From a virus: a stretch of DNA of 22,367 nucleotides. Position numbers and translations under genes: made by a program. This document shows, in pieces, positions 1 through 6,799 of the stretch. Under the pieces are notes generated by a model. It made no database searches and was not told where the DNA came from. It saw nothing but the letters and a program-made list of their open reading frames with translations. How positions within the stretch are numbered: position 1 is the first letter of the stretch; the number at the start of each line of letters is the position of its first letter. The stretch lies in IMG/VR virus record IMGVR_UViG_3300025137_000329, positions 1 through 22,367 of that record. The stretch is one strand, 5' to 3'.

Positions 1-29
1 TTAATGCCTGGCGATACTTGTAGGGCCAT
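1..29 (-). CDS. 18: Tail sheath protein gp18, N-terminal fragment (partial)
   Basis: Only the first nine codons lie in the window, reading M-A-L-Q-V-S-P-G-I, and the gene runs off the left edge. The start is well supported: a strong AAGGAG Shine-Dalgarno (39-44) sits nine bases before the ATG, and a late promoter octamer lies about 50 bases upstream. An N-terminus of the type MA(L/V)Q-x-S-x-G(I/V) directly after the large terminase gene is what T4-like marine phages show for the contractile tail sheath, and T4 itself has gene 18 next to gene 17. The call rests on these nine residues plus gene order, so it is an inference, though a strong one. The sheath protein polymerises around the tail tube and contracts during infection. 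Confidence 0.75.
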
Positions 30-78
30 CTGTTATTTCTCCTTAATAAAAAAGACAATTATTTATTCTAATTTTTAT

Positions 79-86
79 TATTTATA
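79..86 (-). promoter_or_regulatory. T4-type late promoter (TATAAATA) before gp18
   Basis: An exact TATAAATA octamer on the minus strand lies a few bases after the gp17 stop codon and about 50 bases before the gp18 start. This is the T4 late promoter consensus, recognised by the phage sigma factor gp55 with the gp45 clamp. Separate high expression of the abundant sheath protein fits such a placement. The phage's own gp55 is not in this window, so its use is inferred. Confidence 0.75.
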
Positions 87-89
87 ATA

Positions 90-1691
90 TCACAACTTTA
101 ACCAATCTGCGTCATCCGAAACTGTTTTAACTTCAGACTCTATTCCGTCATCTATAAACCCAAAAGGAAGAACATTGTCCTCAATATACTTATTTTTTTC
201 TGCAAGAAACTGGGTTCTGAAGTCGGTATTGGTTAAGTCTTTAAAATAATCTTGTTTTGCAAGCCAACAGAATAAAACAAGACACATAACAAGATCGTCA
301 TGCCCTCCGTCTGCTTCGAAGGAACTTTTTTTCGATACAAAATTAGAAAGCTCGGTAAGTATATCGAAATCATTGACAATTAACTTGTCTGACTCGATCA
401 TATCCTTGAGATTCGAACAACCTATACTTTTCACTTGTTTTGTTGTTCGTACTCCTTTAACAACATTCGTACCAAATCCACTACCTATCTTCTGTCCAGC
501 TCTACCCTTGATACTTGACATCAAAAGATTGTCATACTCAAGGTCACTATGAAGGATATCTGCGACTTGACCACCGATATCATTTATCTCAACAAGAACA
601 TAAGCTTCATTGTAAGACTTTGCAGTATTATATATAATTTCTGGAAAAAGTAAAGGGGATATTTTGTTATTCTTGTATTTACCAACAACCCTATAAGGAA
701 TCTCTGTAATGTCAAATATTACAAAGGCAGAATAGTCTCCCATATTTCCTCTTGCAACGTCAACAACTATACAATATTCATGTAATTTCTGTGGTTCTTC
801 GTAAATTTGTATATTCTCGTTAGAGTAGATTGGATTTTTAAAAGGTATGTTTCTTAACTTTGTTGGAGATATTAAAGTATCTGAGCTTCCAATAAACTCA
901 CACTCAAACTCTTGACGAAACTGTTCTTCACTTGTATTTGCAATTGTCTGTTCTTTCCAATCCTCATCTCGGCCTGGAATATCTGACCAGTGTACTTCAA
1001 TCGGTATATACTCGTTTTTTCTCTCTGTGGCGTCAGAATACAACTTGTAAAAGTGATTCATTCCCTTTGGTGTGGATACTACAAATATCTTTGTTGATGT
1101 ACCAGAAGATATTGTTGGATATACAGATGCAAAGAACTCTTGTGCAATATTGTCTCCAATAAAGGCAAACTCATCAAGAAAGACTATATTATAAGACCCA
1201 CCACGAATAGCACTTGATGATGTTGCAGCTGCTACAATCTTACTTTGATTCTCAAGAAGAATACTTCCCTTGTTCCACTCAAGTACTCCTTGTTGTAACC
1301 ATTTCGGAAGATACTCGTATGCAAGTCGTATCTTTCCAAGAAGTTCAATAGCAAGTCTTTCTTTATTTGCAAGAATAGCAACACTCTGAGAGTCATTAAA
1401 GAGAACAACCCATAGAAGATACCCTGTAACTGTTACGGATTTACCAGCCTGTCTTGGAAGTTTACAAATAACGAATCGGTTATTATGAAACTGATTGACC
1501 ATCTCTCTCTGATAGTCGTACATATTAAAAGGTACAAGTCCTTTGTCAACATTAATAATCTTAACATATTCTTCTATAAAATGTTCTGGATTTCTAGCAC
1601 ATTTGACATATTCGGCCAATTGTTCCTTTGTATATTCAACAGGAACACTTGCACTTTTCAAATTCTTATTATTTAAATAGTTTTCTGACAT
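90..1691 (-). CDS. 17: Large terminase subunit gp17 (TerL)
   Basis: This is the ATP-driven DNA packaging motor and headful nuclease; it docks on the portal and translocates DNA into the prohead. At 533 aa it is somewhat shorter than T4 gp17. The N-terminal ATPase has Walker A PRQAGKS (79-85), Walker B IVFLDE (169-174, acidic D173/E174) and the coupling motif STP (206-208). The C-terminal RNase H-like nuclease shows its acidic triad in VVDVARG (D311), VEIND (E368) and GGHDD (D465/D466). A start at 1691 gives MSENYLNN with only a weak Shine-Dalgarno. A 71-base gap separates it from the upstream thermonuclease gene, which interrupts the usual gp16-gp17 adjacency. Identification is firm from motifs and gene order. 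Confidence 0.97.
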   Translation of the reverse strand: MSENYLNNKNLKSASVPVEYTKEQLAEYVKCARNPEHFIEEYVKIINVDKGLVPFNMYDYQREMVNQFHNNRFVICKLPRQAGKSVTVTGYLLWVVLFNDSQSVAILANKERLAIELLGKIRLAYEYLPKWLQQGVLEWNKGSILLENQSKIVAAATSSSAIRGGSYNIVFLDEFAFIGDNIAQEFFASVYPTISSGTSTKIFVVSTPKGMNHFYKLYSDATERKNEYIPIEVHWSDIPGRDEDWKEQTIANTSEEQFRQEFECEFIGSSDTLISPTKLRNIPFKNPIYSNENIQIYEEPQKLHEYCIVVDVARGNMGDYSAFVIFDITEIPYRVVGKYKNNKISPLLFPEIIYNTAKSYNEAYVLVEINDIGGQVADILHSDLEYDNLLMSSIKGRAGQKIGSGFGTNVVKGVRTTKQVKSIGCSNLKDMIESDKLIVNDFDILTELSNFVSKKSSFEADGGHDDLVMCLVLFCWLAKQDYFKDLTNTDFRTQFLAEKNKYIEDNVLPFGFIDDGIESEVKTVSDDADWLKL

Positions 1692-1706
1692 TTTTTAAAA
1701 AAACAC

Positions 1707-1735
1707 TTGACAAATATTTTTATATAGTATATAAG
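1707..1735 (+). promoter_or_regulatory. Sigma70-like promoter on the plus strand, antisense to late genes
   Basis: TTGACA (1707-1712), a 17-base spacer and TATAAG (1730-1735) form a near-consensus host-type promoter inside the 71-base gap between gp17 and the thermonuclease gene. It points rightward, against every gene in the window. A transcript starting near 1742 would run antisense across the thermonuclease gene and towards gp16. The gap is very AT-rich, so a chance match is possible, and no plus-strand coding gene follows. Confidence 0.4.
1717..1724 (-). promoter_or_regulatory. Degenerate late-promoter-like site before gp17
   Basis: The minus strand reads TATAAAAA here, one mismatch from TATAAATA, about 26 bases before the gp17 start. 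It could be a weak late promoter giving gp17 its own transcript. It overlaps the opposing sigma70-like site, and A/T runs in this gap make chance matches easy. Confidence 0.25.
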
Positions 1736-1762
1736 TTAGCTTGTACCCTGCAAAGACATATA

Positions 1763-2266
1763 CTAATCACAAAATGATGACTTAGTTCCTCCATCATACC
1801 TTTTAGCTAATCCTGCAGCTAGTATTAAGTCAGAATAGTTTTCTGTTCCCACATACATATCAGCAATAATTCTTCCACCATACTTTCCCCAAGAAACATC
1901 TCCGAAAGTAATTGGAGTATTAGTAGCAGCTGCATCGGCAATTACGTCTGTTACAAATTGAGTGGCAATTTTACCTTGTTCTTTCTCATATGCACATTTT
2001 GCACGATATCCTTTTTCGGGAGTATCAATACCACGAATACGAATACTTAGTTTTCTTAATTCTAAGGGCCCCCATTCAACACGAATACCAACAGTATCCC
2101 CATCAATGACTCTTGTAACTTCCCATTCGAATAGTCTTTCTTCTTCTACAGAAGCATAGATATATGGGTCTTCACTATAAGCATAGACATATTGTGTTGA
2201 CATTACTGCTACAGTAACAGATAGTGCAAAAAAGATTCCGACTAAGTTCTTAAATGGTTCTAACAT
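1763..2266 (-). CDS. Secreted thermonuclease (staphylococcal nuclease-like, SNase)
   Basis: The 167-aa protein has an N-terminal hydrophobic segment (about residues 9-29) that looks like a signal peptide or membrane anchor, followed by an SNase domain (PF00565 type). Residues that fit the catalytic and Ca-binding set are D55 and D57 in VIDGDT, R76, D81-T82 and E84 in IRGIDTPE, and the arginine of KYGGR (R132). C91 and the AGLAKRYDGG tail match the thermonuclease family common in proteobacteria. SNases cut DNA and RNA to 3'-phosphate products with Ca2+. The start has GAGGA just upstream and lies seven bases after the gp16 stop. Its position between the terminase subunits is unusual for T4-like phages. 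With an export signal it would probably act in the periplasm or outside the cell rather than in packaging; that role is inference. Confidence 0.87.
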   Translation of the reverse strand: MLEPFKNLVGIFFALSVTVAVMSTQYVYAYSEDPYIYASVEEERLFEWEVTRVIDGDTVGIRVEWGPLELRKLSIRIRGIDTPEKGYRAKCAYEKEQGKIATQFVTDVIADAAATNTPITFGDVSWGKYGGRIIADMYVGTENYSDLILAAGLAKRYDGGTKSSFCD

Positions 2267-2273
2267 ATGTTCC

Positions 2274-2687
2274 TCACATTTCTTTTAACATTTTTTGAAG
2301 GTCTTTTGTATTTCCTACGAACATTGCATTTGTAACATTCTGAGGAGTTGGTTGTTTTGACTTGTCTTCTTTTATATCTTTAACTTGTTTCTGAAGTGAG
2401 ATAAGGTCTTTGTTTGCATCAATCATTGTTTTCATTAATTGACTGACCACTTCGAAAGCTCTTGGATGTTCACTTACCTGTGCAATATTTATAAGAGATT
2501 GCAATACGTTCTCTCCATTGTCAATGATACTTCTTAGATTACCACGAGCATAATCATAGTCATCTTGTAGTGTATCTGACATTTCTTTCTTTGGCGGTTT
2601 TGATTCATTAATAATTTCGACAAGAGCCTTACTATCAGGAAGGTCAAATATCTTTTCAAATTTATTTTCCATATTTCCTTTAGACAT
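2274..2687 (-). CDS. 16: Small terminase subunit gp16 (TerS)
   Basis: This 137-aa protein has the T4 gp16 layout: a short variable N-terminus, the conserved LQDDYDYARGNLRSII stretch (T4 has LEDDYGVVRRNM), a long helical middle (SEHPRAFEVVSQLMKTM, then NKDLISLQKQVKDI) suited to ring oligomerisation, and a conserved C-terminal NAMFVGNTKDLQKML motif. TerS rings recognise phage DNA and regulate the TerL ATPase and nuclease. The ATG at 2687 overlaps the gp15 stop (TAATG), which implies translational coupling. A second in-frame ATG at 2672 follows AAAGGA very closely and would give MENKF; I kept the upstream start because of the coupling. The next gene is a thermonuclease instead of gp17. Confidence 0.93.
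   Translation of the reverse strand: MSKGNMENKFEKIFDLPDSKALVEIINESKPPKKEMSDTLQDDYDYARGNLRSIIDNGENVLQSLINIAQVSEHPRAFEVVSQLMKTMIDANKDLISLQKQVKDIKEDKSKQPTPQNVTNAMFVGNTKDLQKMLKEM
2486..2493 (-). promoter_or_regulatory. TATAAATA octamer inside gp16 (possible internal late promoter)
   Basis: This is an exact late-promoter octamer within the gp16 coding sequence, about 220 bases before the thermonuclease start. It could drive separate late transcription of the thermonuclease and gp17. It also encodes ordinary gp16 residues, so a chance match is possible. Confidence 0.35.
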
Positions 2688-3535
2688 TAATCTGAGTCAC
2701 TTCCTGTTTTTGGATCGTATGTAAATCCATCTGTAAAGAAGAATAAATTCTGTGCAAACCCAAAGTCACTATTTGAAGAGATAGTATTTCTATGTACTGA
2801 TACAGAACTGTTTGATGTAACATCACCATTTGCCAATTGGCCAGGCACAATAACAAGTCTTGAGTTTCTTGCAGAACCAACAATGTTATTTGCATGAAAG
2901 TCAACTTGTGTTCTCTTGATAACACCTGTAGTAGAAACAGGCCCAAAGAAATATCCCTGTATGGTAAAGTCAAGATTCCATATCAATGCTCTTCTTGTAA
3001 GAAAGTCTCCCTCATAAGTATCTTCTATGTTTATAGAGTTAAGAACAACAGGAGTATCCATAGTAATATTCATACTTGGAACTAGCTTTATATTTGTTGT
3101 GAACTCTGGTCTAAAATAAGGAACGATTTGTTCAAGTATCTGTGTTCCATCATCTGCATTTTTTACAAAGATAGAAAGAAGAATTTGTATGTCATAAGGA
3201 ACTGGAACAAACTGTGTTCTTAAACGATTACTGTCAGATGTATCATAGTTTGCATTTTTTATTGTTGAAGAAAGTTTTCTCTGTCCAGCATATGACATTC
3301 CTGTGATTTCAAATCCCATACGAGGAAGTTGAACCATAACTTCTTTTTCAAGATTAGAGTCTTGTGCAAGGCGAACAAGAAACTTTTCTTTTGGCCCATA
3401 TGCAACAGGAACGGCAATTGATTGAACTCGAGCTCCTGCTGAGTTAAGTCTTTGTACAACAATATCATTGAATAAGTTTCCAAATCCAATAATATATTTA
3501 CGAACTATCTGATTGTAGTATTGAGCTCCAAACAT
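2687..3535 (-). CDS. 15: Tail completion / sheath stabiliser protein gp15
   Basis: The 282-aa product aligns along its length with T4 gp15 (272 aa). Shared landmarks are the MFG(A/Y) N-terminus, the VPVAYGPKEKF motif (T4 has VPITYASKEHF), LPRMGFEITGMSYAG, QILEQIVPYFRPEF (T4 QIVEQILPYFQPHF), the GDFLTRRALIWNLDF block (T4 GDNLSRRRIEWSLTF) and DFHANN. gp15 forms a hexameric ring capping the tail tube and sheath and joins the tail to the head-neck complex. Its ATG shares a base with the gp14 stop (TAATG), and its own stop overlaps the gp16 start in the same way, so gp14-gp15-gp16 form a tightly coupled unit. The C-terminal about 70 residues after DFHANN are divergent. Confidence 0.95.
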   Translation of the reverse strand: MFGAQYYNQIVRKYIIGFGNLFNDIVVQRLNSAGARVQSIAVPVAYGPKEKFLVRLAQDSNLEKEVMVQLPRMGFEITGMSYAGQRKLSSTIKNANYDTSDSNRLRTQFVPVPYDIQILLSIFVKNADDGTQILEQIVPYFRPEFTTNIKLVPSMNITMDTPVVLNSINIEDTYEGDFLTRRALIWNLDFTIQGYFFGPVSTTGVIKRTQVDFHANNIVGSARNSRLVIVPGQLANGDVTSNSSVSVHRNTISSNSDFGFAQNLFFFTDGFTYDPKTGSDSD

Positions 3536-4386
3536 TAATACCTATCCACTTCACTAAACGGATTGACTTCTGAGAAATCTATGATACTATCTGCCTGTGT
3601 AGTAAAGAACTCATTGTTAGCAGCTGCATCTTGAGTTTCGAGTCTATACTCTTGTATAACTGAATCACCATCCTCATAAAGCATATTATCTCCGTCTTCA
3701 AGTTGAACTTGATAAAGAAGAGCATCTCTTGAGAATGCTGACTCGATTGCATCAATCTCTGTATTACCTGTATCAAGTCTTTCATCACTATATTTAAAGA
3801 GCTCACATTTGAGGTCATATGTTGGTAAACGACCTGTCTGATAGAAAAGAGTCTCATGTTCAACGTGTTTAATCTCAAACAACTTACTATTCAATGGAAA
3901 GAAAATAAGATCACCTTCCATCGGTCTTTCACTTGCAATCGTATATGCGTCATATCCTTCAAGAATAATAGAATCAGTATTTGCAGTTCCACTTGATATG
4001 TACTGGCGACTTGCAGCTGTTGTGTTTGCACTTTCTTGAAGAAGGTTATACCCTACCTCTGTAGTAATCTTCTCTGTCTTTATTTGCTCGAATCTTTTCT
4101 TTGCAACTGTAAGAGTAAGCTCATCTCGTATTTCAAGACCGAACTTTGAAAGAAAATCTCCTTCTCCCTCAAACCCTTCTACGTTCTTGACGTACATTTC
4201 AAGTTCGGCTGCATTATCGAAAGTCGAAAGAATATCCTCTCCATAGAGACTATCATTCTTTACGATTGTTCTTGGTAGATACTTACACTCAACACCATGC
4301 ATCTTGATTGACTCAATAGCCAAATCTTCTACGAGGTCTTGTTCTCTACCATAACTGAAATTTTGAAAGTATTTATTTGTAGCCAC
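3535..4386 (-). CDS. 14: Neck protein gp14 (head completion)
   Basis: This is a 283-aa neck protein that with gp13 seals the DNA-filled head and forms the head-tail joining platform. Recognisable family features are the N-terminal SYGREQDLVEDLAIESIKM segment, KYLPRTIV, the YVKNVEGFEGEGDFLSKFG motif, and a central beta-rich part with PMEGDLIFFPLNSKLFEI and a following LFYQTGRLPTYDLKCELFKYS. These are typical of gp14 in T4-like marine phages. The start is a GTG (MATNKY), four bases after the gp13 stop with only a weak AGGT, so translation probably depends on coupling to gp13. The product is somewhat longer than T4 gp14. The acidic C-terminus is poorly conserved. Confidence 0.93.
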   Translation of the reverse strand: MATNKYFQNFSYGREQDLVEDLAIESIKMHGVECKYLPRTIVKNDSLYGEDILSTFDNAAELEMYVKNVEGFEGEGDFLSKFGLEIRDELTLTVAKKRFEQIKTEKITTEVGYNLLQESANTTAASRQYISSGTANTDSIILEGYDAYTIASERPMEGDLIFFPLNSKLFEIKHVEHETLFYQTGRLPTYDLKCELFKYSDERLDTGNTEIDAIESAFSRDALLYQVQLEDGDNMLYEDGDSVIQEYRLETQDAAANNEFFTTQADSIIDFSEVNPFSEVDRY

Positions 4387-4390
4387 ATTA

Positions 4391-5131
4391 TCAACCTGTC
4401 ATATCTGCAACAGGTAAACTATACCCACTTGTCATTTCTTCTTCAAGTTTTAACAACTCAGCTGATGAATCATCATAGATTTTTGCACCATTGAAAGTTA
4501 AACCGCCTGGCAACTGAACCCCCTCAAACTTGGTAAGATTAGAACCCCATTGTTGTTTTATCATGGCCGTTGCATATCTCTGCAACCAACGATCTTTCCA
4601 CACACTTGCATATGTGTCTCCATCAATCTCACGATAACAGTCAATGACGATATATTCACCCAAAGCAACTGTATCGAAGTCGAAATCAATATGAAGTTTA
4701 TCCACATGACGATTCCAACGAATAATAGGATTACCTGTCAGAAGTTCTTGCATGGTTTCAACATGACGCATAGCTGTATAGTACGGAATAAGAGATGTAT
4801 GAGACATATCAAACAACTCATTGAGATGTATTTGATACTTAGCAGAAAACATTGCAGATGAACTATTTGAATCGTGAATTGATAGTACATTGACAACACC
4901 GATAATATTATCATTTGTTGTAATATACTTGTTCGTTTTATCTGTCGAAGTTATCTGATGTTGAATGAGGACACGCTCTGTGCCATCATAGTGATAATCC
5001 CTGTAATATGCAAGGGCATCGTCAATTCTATCTTCAACTTGATCATCATCTACATTGACATCTACGACTGGCTCACCGAGTCGTCTAAGACAATAAGTTT
5101 TAAATGTTTCTCTTGTAGTTGGAACAGCCAT
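4391..5131 (-). CDS. 13: Neck protein gp13 (head completion)
   Basis: The 246-aa product carries the gp13 N-terminal signature TFKTYCLRRLGEPVVDVNV, then DQVEDRIDDALAYYRDYHYDG, and later a basic/aromatic WKDRWLQRYATAMIKQQWG helix and an LPGGLTFNGAKIYDD motif, all hallmarks of gp13 in T4-like phages of marine bacteria. It works with gp14 at the portal vertex after packaging. I place the start at the ATG at 5131 (MAVPTT), seven bases after AAAGGG; upstream in-frame extensions need a TTG. A consensus late promoter lies about 35 bases upstream, so gp13 heads the neck-terminase transcription unit. Confidence 0.94.
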   Translation of the reverse strand: MAVPTTRETFKTYCLRRLGEPVVDVNVDDDQVEDRIDDALAYYRDYHYDGTERVLIQHQITSTDKTNKYITTNDNIIGVVNVLSIHDSNSSSAMFSAKYQIHLNELFDMSHTSLIPYYTAMRHVETMQELLTGNPIIRWNRHVDKLHIDFDFDTVALGEYIVIDCYREIDGDTYASVWKDRWLQRYATAMIKQQWGSNLTKFEGVQLPGGLTFNGAKIYDDSSAELLKLEEEMTSGYSLPVADMTG

Positions 5132-5164
5132 GCACAAACCCTTTATTATGTAGTCGGTTTCTCC

Positions 5165-5172
5165 TATTTATA
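5165..5172 (-). promoter_or_regulatory. T4-type late promoter (TATAAATA) before gp13
   Basis: An exact TATAAATA sits in the 70-base gap between the peroxiredoxin and gp13 genes, on the coding strand and followed by GGAG. It separates the accessory block from the neck-terminase block. The rest of this gap holds no ORF or clear hairpin. Confidence 0.75.
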
Positions 5173-5201
5173 ACAAAGAGTCGTGCAGGCCAAATTAATC
5201 C

Positions 5202-5708
5202 TTAAGCTACGAAACTTTCACCTTCTGTCCACCCACAACCTGTGAGTCCACCAGCCTGAAGTGCTTTGAGTGTTCGTATTGTCTCATCTACATTTCTTCC
5301 TGTATCGAGAGCATTAACTGTGATGGATTGAATTGTATTTTCGGGATCAACAATATATGTTGCCCTGAGACACACTTGTTCATGTTGATCAACAACTCCT
5401 AACTCACCAGAAAGTTCTAAACCAGAATCAGCAGCTAAAGTATGACGAATATTTCTTATAAGATCGTTGTCTTTCTTCCAAGCAAGTTTACAGAACTCAT
5501 TGTCTCCACTAAATCCAATAACATTGACTCCTTCATCAACGAGTCTATCCATCTCTAATATTTCTGTTGGACATATAAAAGTGAAATCTTTTGGATAGAA
5601 GTAGTATATAGTCCATCCTTCATTGAGATCATTGACCTCAATCATTTCATTTTTATCATTCACACCATTACATTTAAACTCTGGAAAAAAGTCTCCAACA
5701 CCAATCAT
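5202..5708 (-). CDS. 2-Cys peroxiredoxin, AhpC/TSA type
   Basis: This 168-aa thioredoxin-fold peroxidase reduces H2O2, organic hydroperoxides or peroxynitrite. The active-site P(x3)T(x2)C motif is intact: P39, T43 and peroxidatic C46 in FTFICPTE, with the conserved arginine at R115 (CLRATYIVDPE). A C-terminal cysteine, C158 in GLTGCGW, is placed as the resolving cysteine of typical AhpC enzymes, so it should cycle through host thioredoxin or AhpD/AhpF-like reductants. The ATG at 5708 is chosen because GAGGAG lies eight bases upstream; the in-frame TTG at 5714 is too close to it. No reductase gene is nearby. It sits among virion genes, between an outer-membrane protein gene and gp13, which suggests acquisition from a bacterium as an auxiliary metabolic gene. 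Confidence 0.93.
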   Translation of the reverse strand: MIGVGDFFPEFKCNGVNDKNEMIEVNDLNEGWTIYYFYPKDFTFICPTEILEMDRLVDEGVNVIGFSGDNEFCKLAWKKDNDLIRNIRHTLAADSGLELSGELGVVDQHEQVCLRATYIVDPENTIQSITVNALDTGRNVDETIRTLKALQAGGLTGCGWTEGESFVA

Positions 5709-5716
5709 CTTCAAAT

Positions 5717-5722
5717 CTCCTC
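5717..5722 (-). promoter_or_regulatory. Ribosome binding site deciding the peroxiredoxin start
   Basis: GAGGAG on the minus strand lies eight bases before the ATG at 5708 but only two bases before an in-frame TTG at 5714, so it fixes the ATG as the start. It falls in the 16-base gap after the outer-membrane protein stop. Confidence 0.7.
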
Positions 5723-5724
5723 AA

Positions 5725-6369
5725 TTAAAATTCATATGTTATATTAATAGCCTGTGCCTTTGTTCCGATGTTACCACCGACTGTAAATTTACCTACTTGT
5801 TTCTCAAGAGTAACTGCTTGATACTCTGACAAATTCCAAGACTTTCCATATTCGATACCGACTACGATATGATCAAGTAGATCAACGATACCATTATGAA
5901 TATGTAACTTATATCCAAACTTATAGAAATCTTCTTCAGTATTATTTATGTTGACTGAATAAGTTCCAAAGAGTCCATATGCACTTACTGTGCCTTCAAC
6001 TTCATCAATGTCTGATAAAACTGTTCCATCATATCCAAAACGAGTAAAGATACCTTCTATAGATATATTGTCTGTGATGTCAATATTTCCACCAGCATAC
6101 AAATCATATTCATACGTTGTATCGTCATCATAGTCCACCTGAGAGGCCCAAATTCCCCCGAACACTTCTACCACTCCGACACGACCTGATGCTTCAGCCC
6201 CTCCATTTACTGCAAGGTGACCCCCATTCTGATTGTATCCACGAAAGATATAATCGGAAGAGACTCCAGCGGTAATATCTAAGTCAGCACCAAAAAAACT
6301 TTTCTTTTCTTCTTCTGCAAATGCAGAAAATGGTAATAAACATAGTAATAGTATAAGTATCTTTTTCAT
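5725..6369 (-). CDS. Secreted outer-membrane beta-barrel protein, TIGR02001/Gcw_chp-like
   Basis: The 214-aa product begins with a clear Sec signal peptide (MKKILILLLCLLPFSAFA, cleavage near residue 18). The mature protein alternates polar and hydrophobic residues like a small outer-membrane barrel, and it ends in aromatic phenylalanine (ITYEF-stop), the usual barrel-insertion signal. The sequence TAGVSSDYIFRGYNQNG followed by GGIWASQVDY and YEYDLYAG matches the bacterial Gcw_chp / TIGR02001 family, whose function is unknown. The ATG at 6369 has AGAGGA five bases upstream; the longer in-frame extension would spoil the signal peptide. A phage copy could remodel the host envelope, for example by masking receptors or altering permeability. 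That role is inference; the family placement is from recognisable motifs. Confidence 0.8.
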   Translation of the reverse strand: MKKILILLLCLLPFSAFAEEEKKSFFGADLDITAGVSSDYIFRGYNQNGGHLAVNGGAEASGRVGVVEVFGGIWASQVDYDDDTTYEYDLYAGGNIDITDNISIEGIFTRFGYDGTVLSDIDEVEGTVSAYGLFGTYSVNINNTEEDFYKFGYKLHIHNGIVDLLDHIVVGIEYGKSWNLSEYQAVTLEKQVGKFTVGGNIGTKAQAINITYEF

Positions 6370-6392
6370 TTTAATCCTCTTTAAATTTAATC

Positions 6393-6785
6393 TTAAGCAC
6401 CTGTCCATTGAGCTTTATCTTCATCCCAAACGTAACTATGCGTTGCATTTGCAGTTGGAGATGGAGTTGGTGCAGTCCATACTAAAGTGTTTGCATGAAG
6501 ATGCCAAGAACTGTGTGGTTTAGGCCAATGAATAAATCCATTAGCAGTATCTCCAGATTCTCCACCGAGATACACCATGCCCAAACCACTATATCTTACT
6601 CTAAAATTATTATTGTAAGAAGTTTGTACCCATGTACCTCCAAGAACCTTTTGACAATAAGCTTGACCTATAGATTCAACTTCATTTCCACCTTCATCCT
6701 CTGTATCACTGTCTTGAACAACCACAACTTGTGTAACTGTGTTTGCAACACCACTTACAGTTTCTAATTTCGCAAAATGTGCCAT
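6393..6785 (-). CDS. Conserved small phage protein, MAHF-type, function unknown
   Basis: This 130-aa protein belongs to a type I recognise from many marine T4-like phages: N-terminal MAHFAKL followed by a short beta region with VTQVVVV, an ESIGQAYCQKVLGGTWVQTS block, then NNNFRVRYSGLGMVYL, and a Trp/Pro-rich end (HWPKPHSSW, VWTAPTPSP, YVWDEDKAQW). No enzymatic motif is visible. The family usually sits near fibre and structural genes, so a virion or tail-associated role is possible but unproven. I set the start at the ATG at 6785, not at the upstream GTG codons that overlap the Shine-Dalgarno. It lies between the 2OG oxygenase and the outer-membrane protein genes. Confidence 0.75.
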   Translation of the reverse strand: MAHFAKLETVSGVANTVTQVVVVQDSDTEDEGGNEVESIGQAYCQKVLGGTWVQTSYNNNFRVRYSGLGMVYLGGESGDTANGFIHWPKPHSSWHLHANTLVWTAPTPSPTANATHSYVWDEDKAQWTGA

Positions 6786-6793
6786 TGGCACCA

Positions 6794-6799
6794 CTCCTT
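6794..6799 (-). promoter_or_regulatory. Ribosome binding site deciding the MAHF-protein start
   Basis: AAGGAG on the minus strand is eight bases before the ATG at 6785 and overlaps both the stop of the oxygenase gene and the first of the alternative in-frame GTG codons. That rules out the GTG starts and gives MAHFAKL as the N-terminus. Confidence 0.7.

Noticed and set aside
1692-1762. A rho-independent terminator in the gap before gp17
   Set aside because: The T/A runs form only an A-T palindrome without a GC stem; nothing like an intrinsic terminator is visible.
5712-6794. Upstream extended starts (TTG for the peroxiredoxin, a longer N-terminus for the outer-membrane protein, GTG for the MAHF protein)
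   Set aside because: Shine-Dalgarno spacing, the signal-peptide start MKKILI and the recognised MAHF N-terminus all favour the internal ATG codons.
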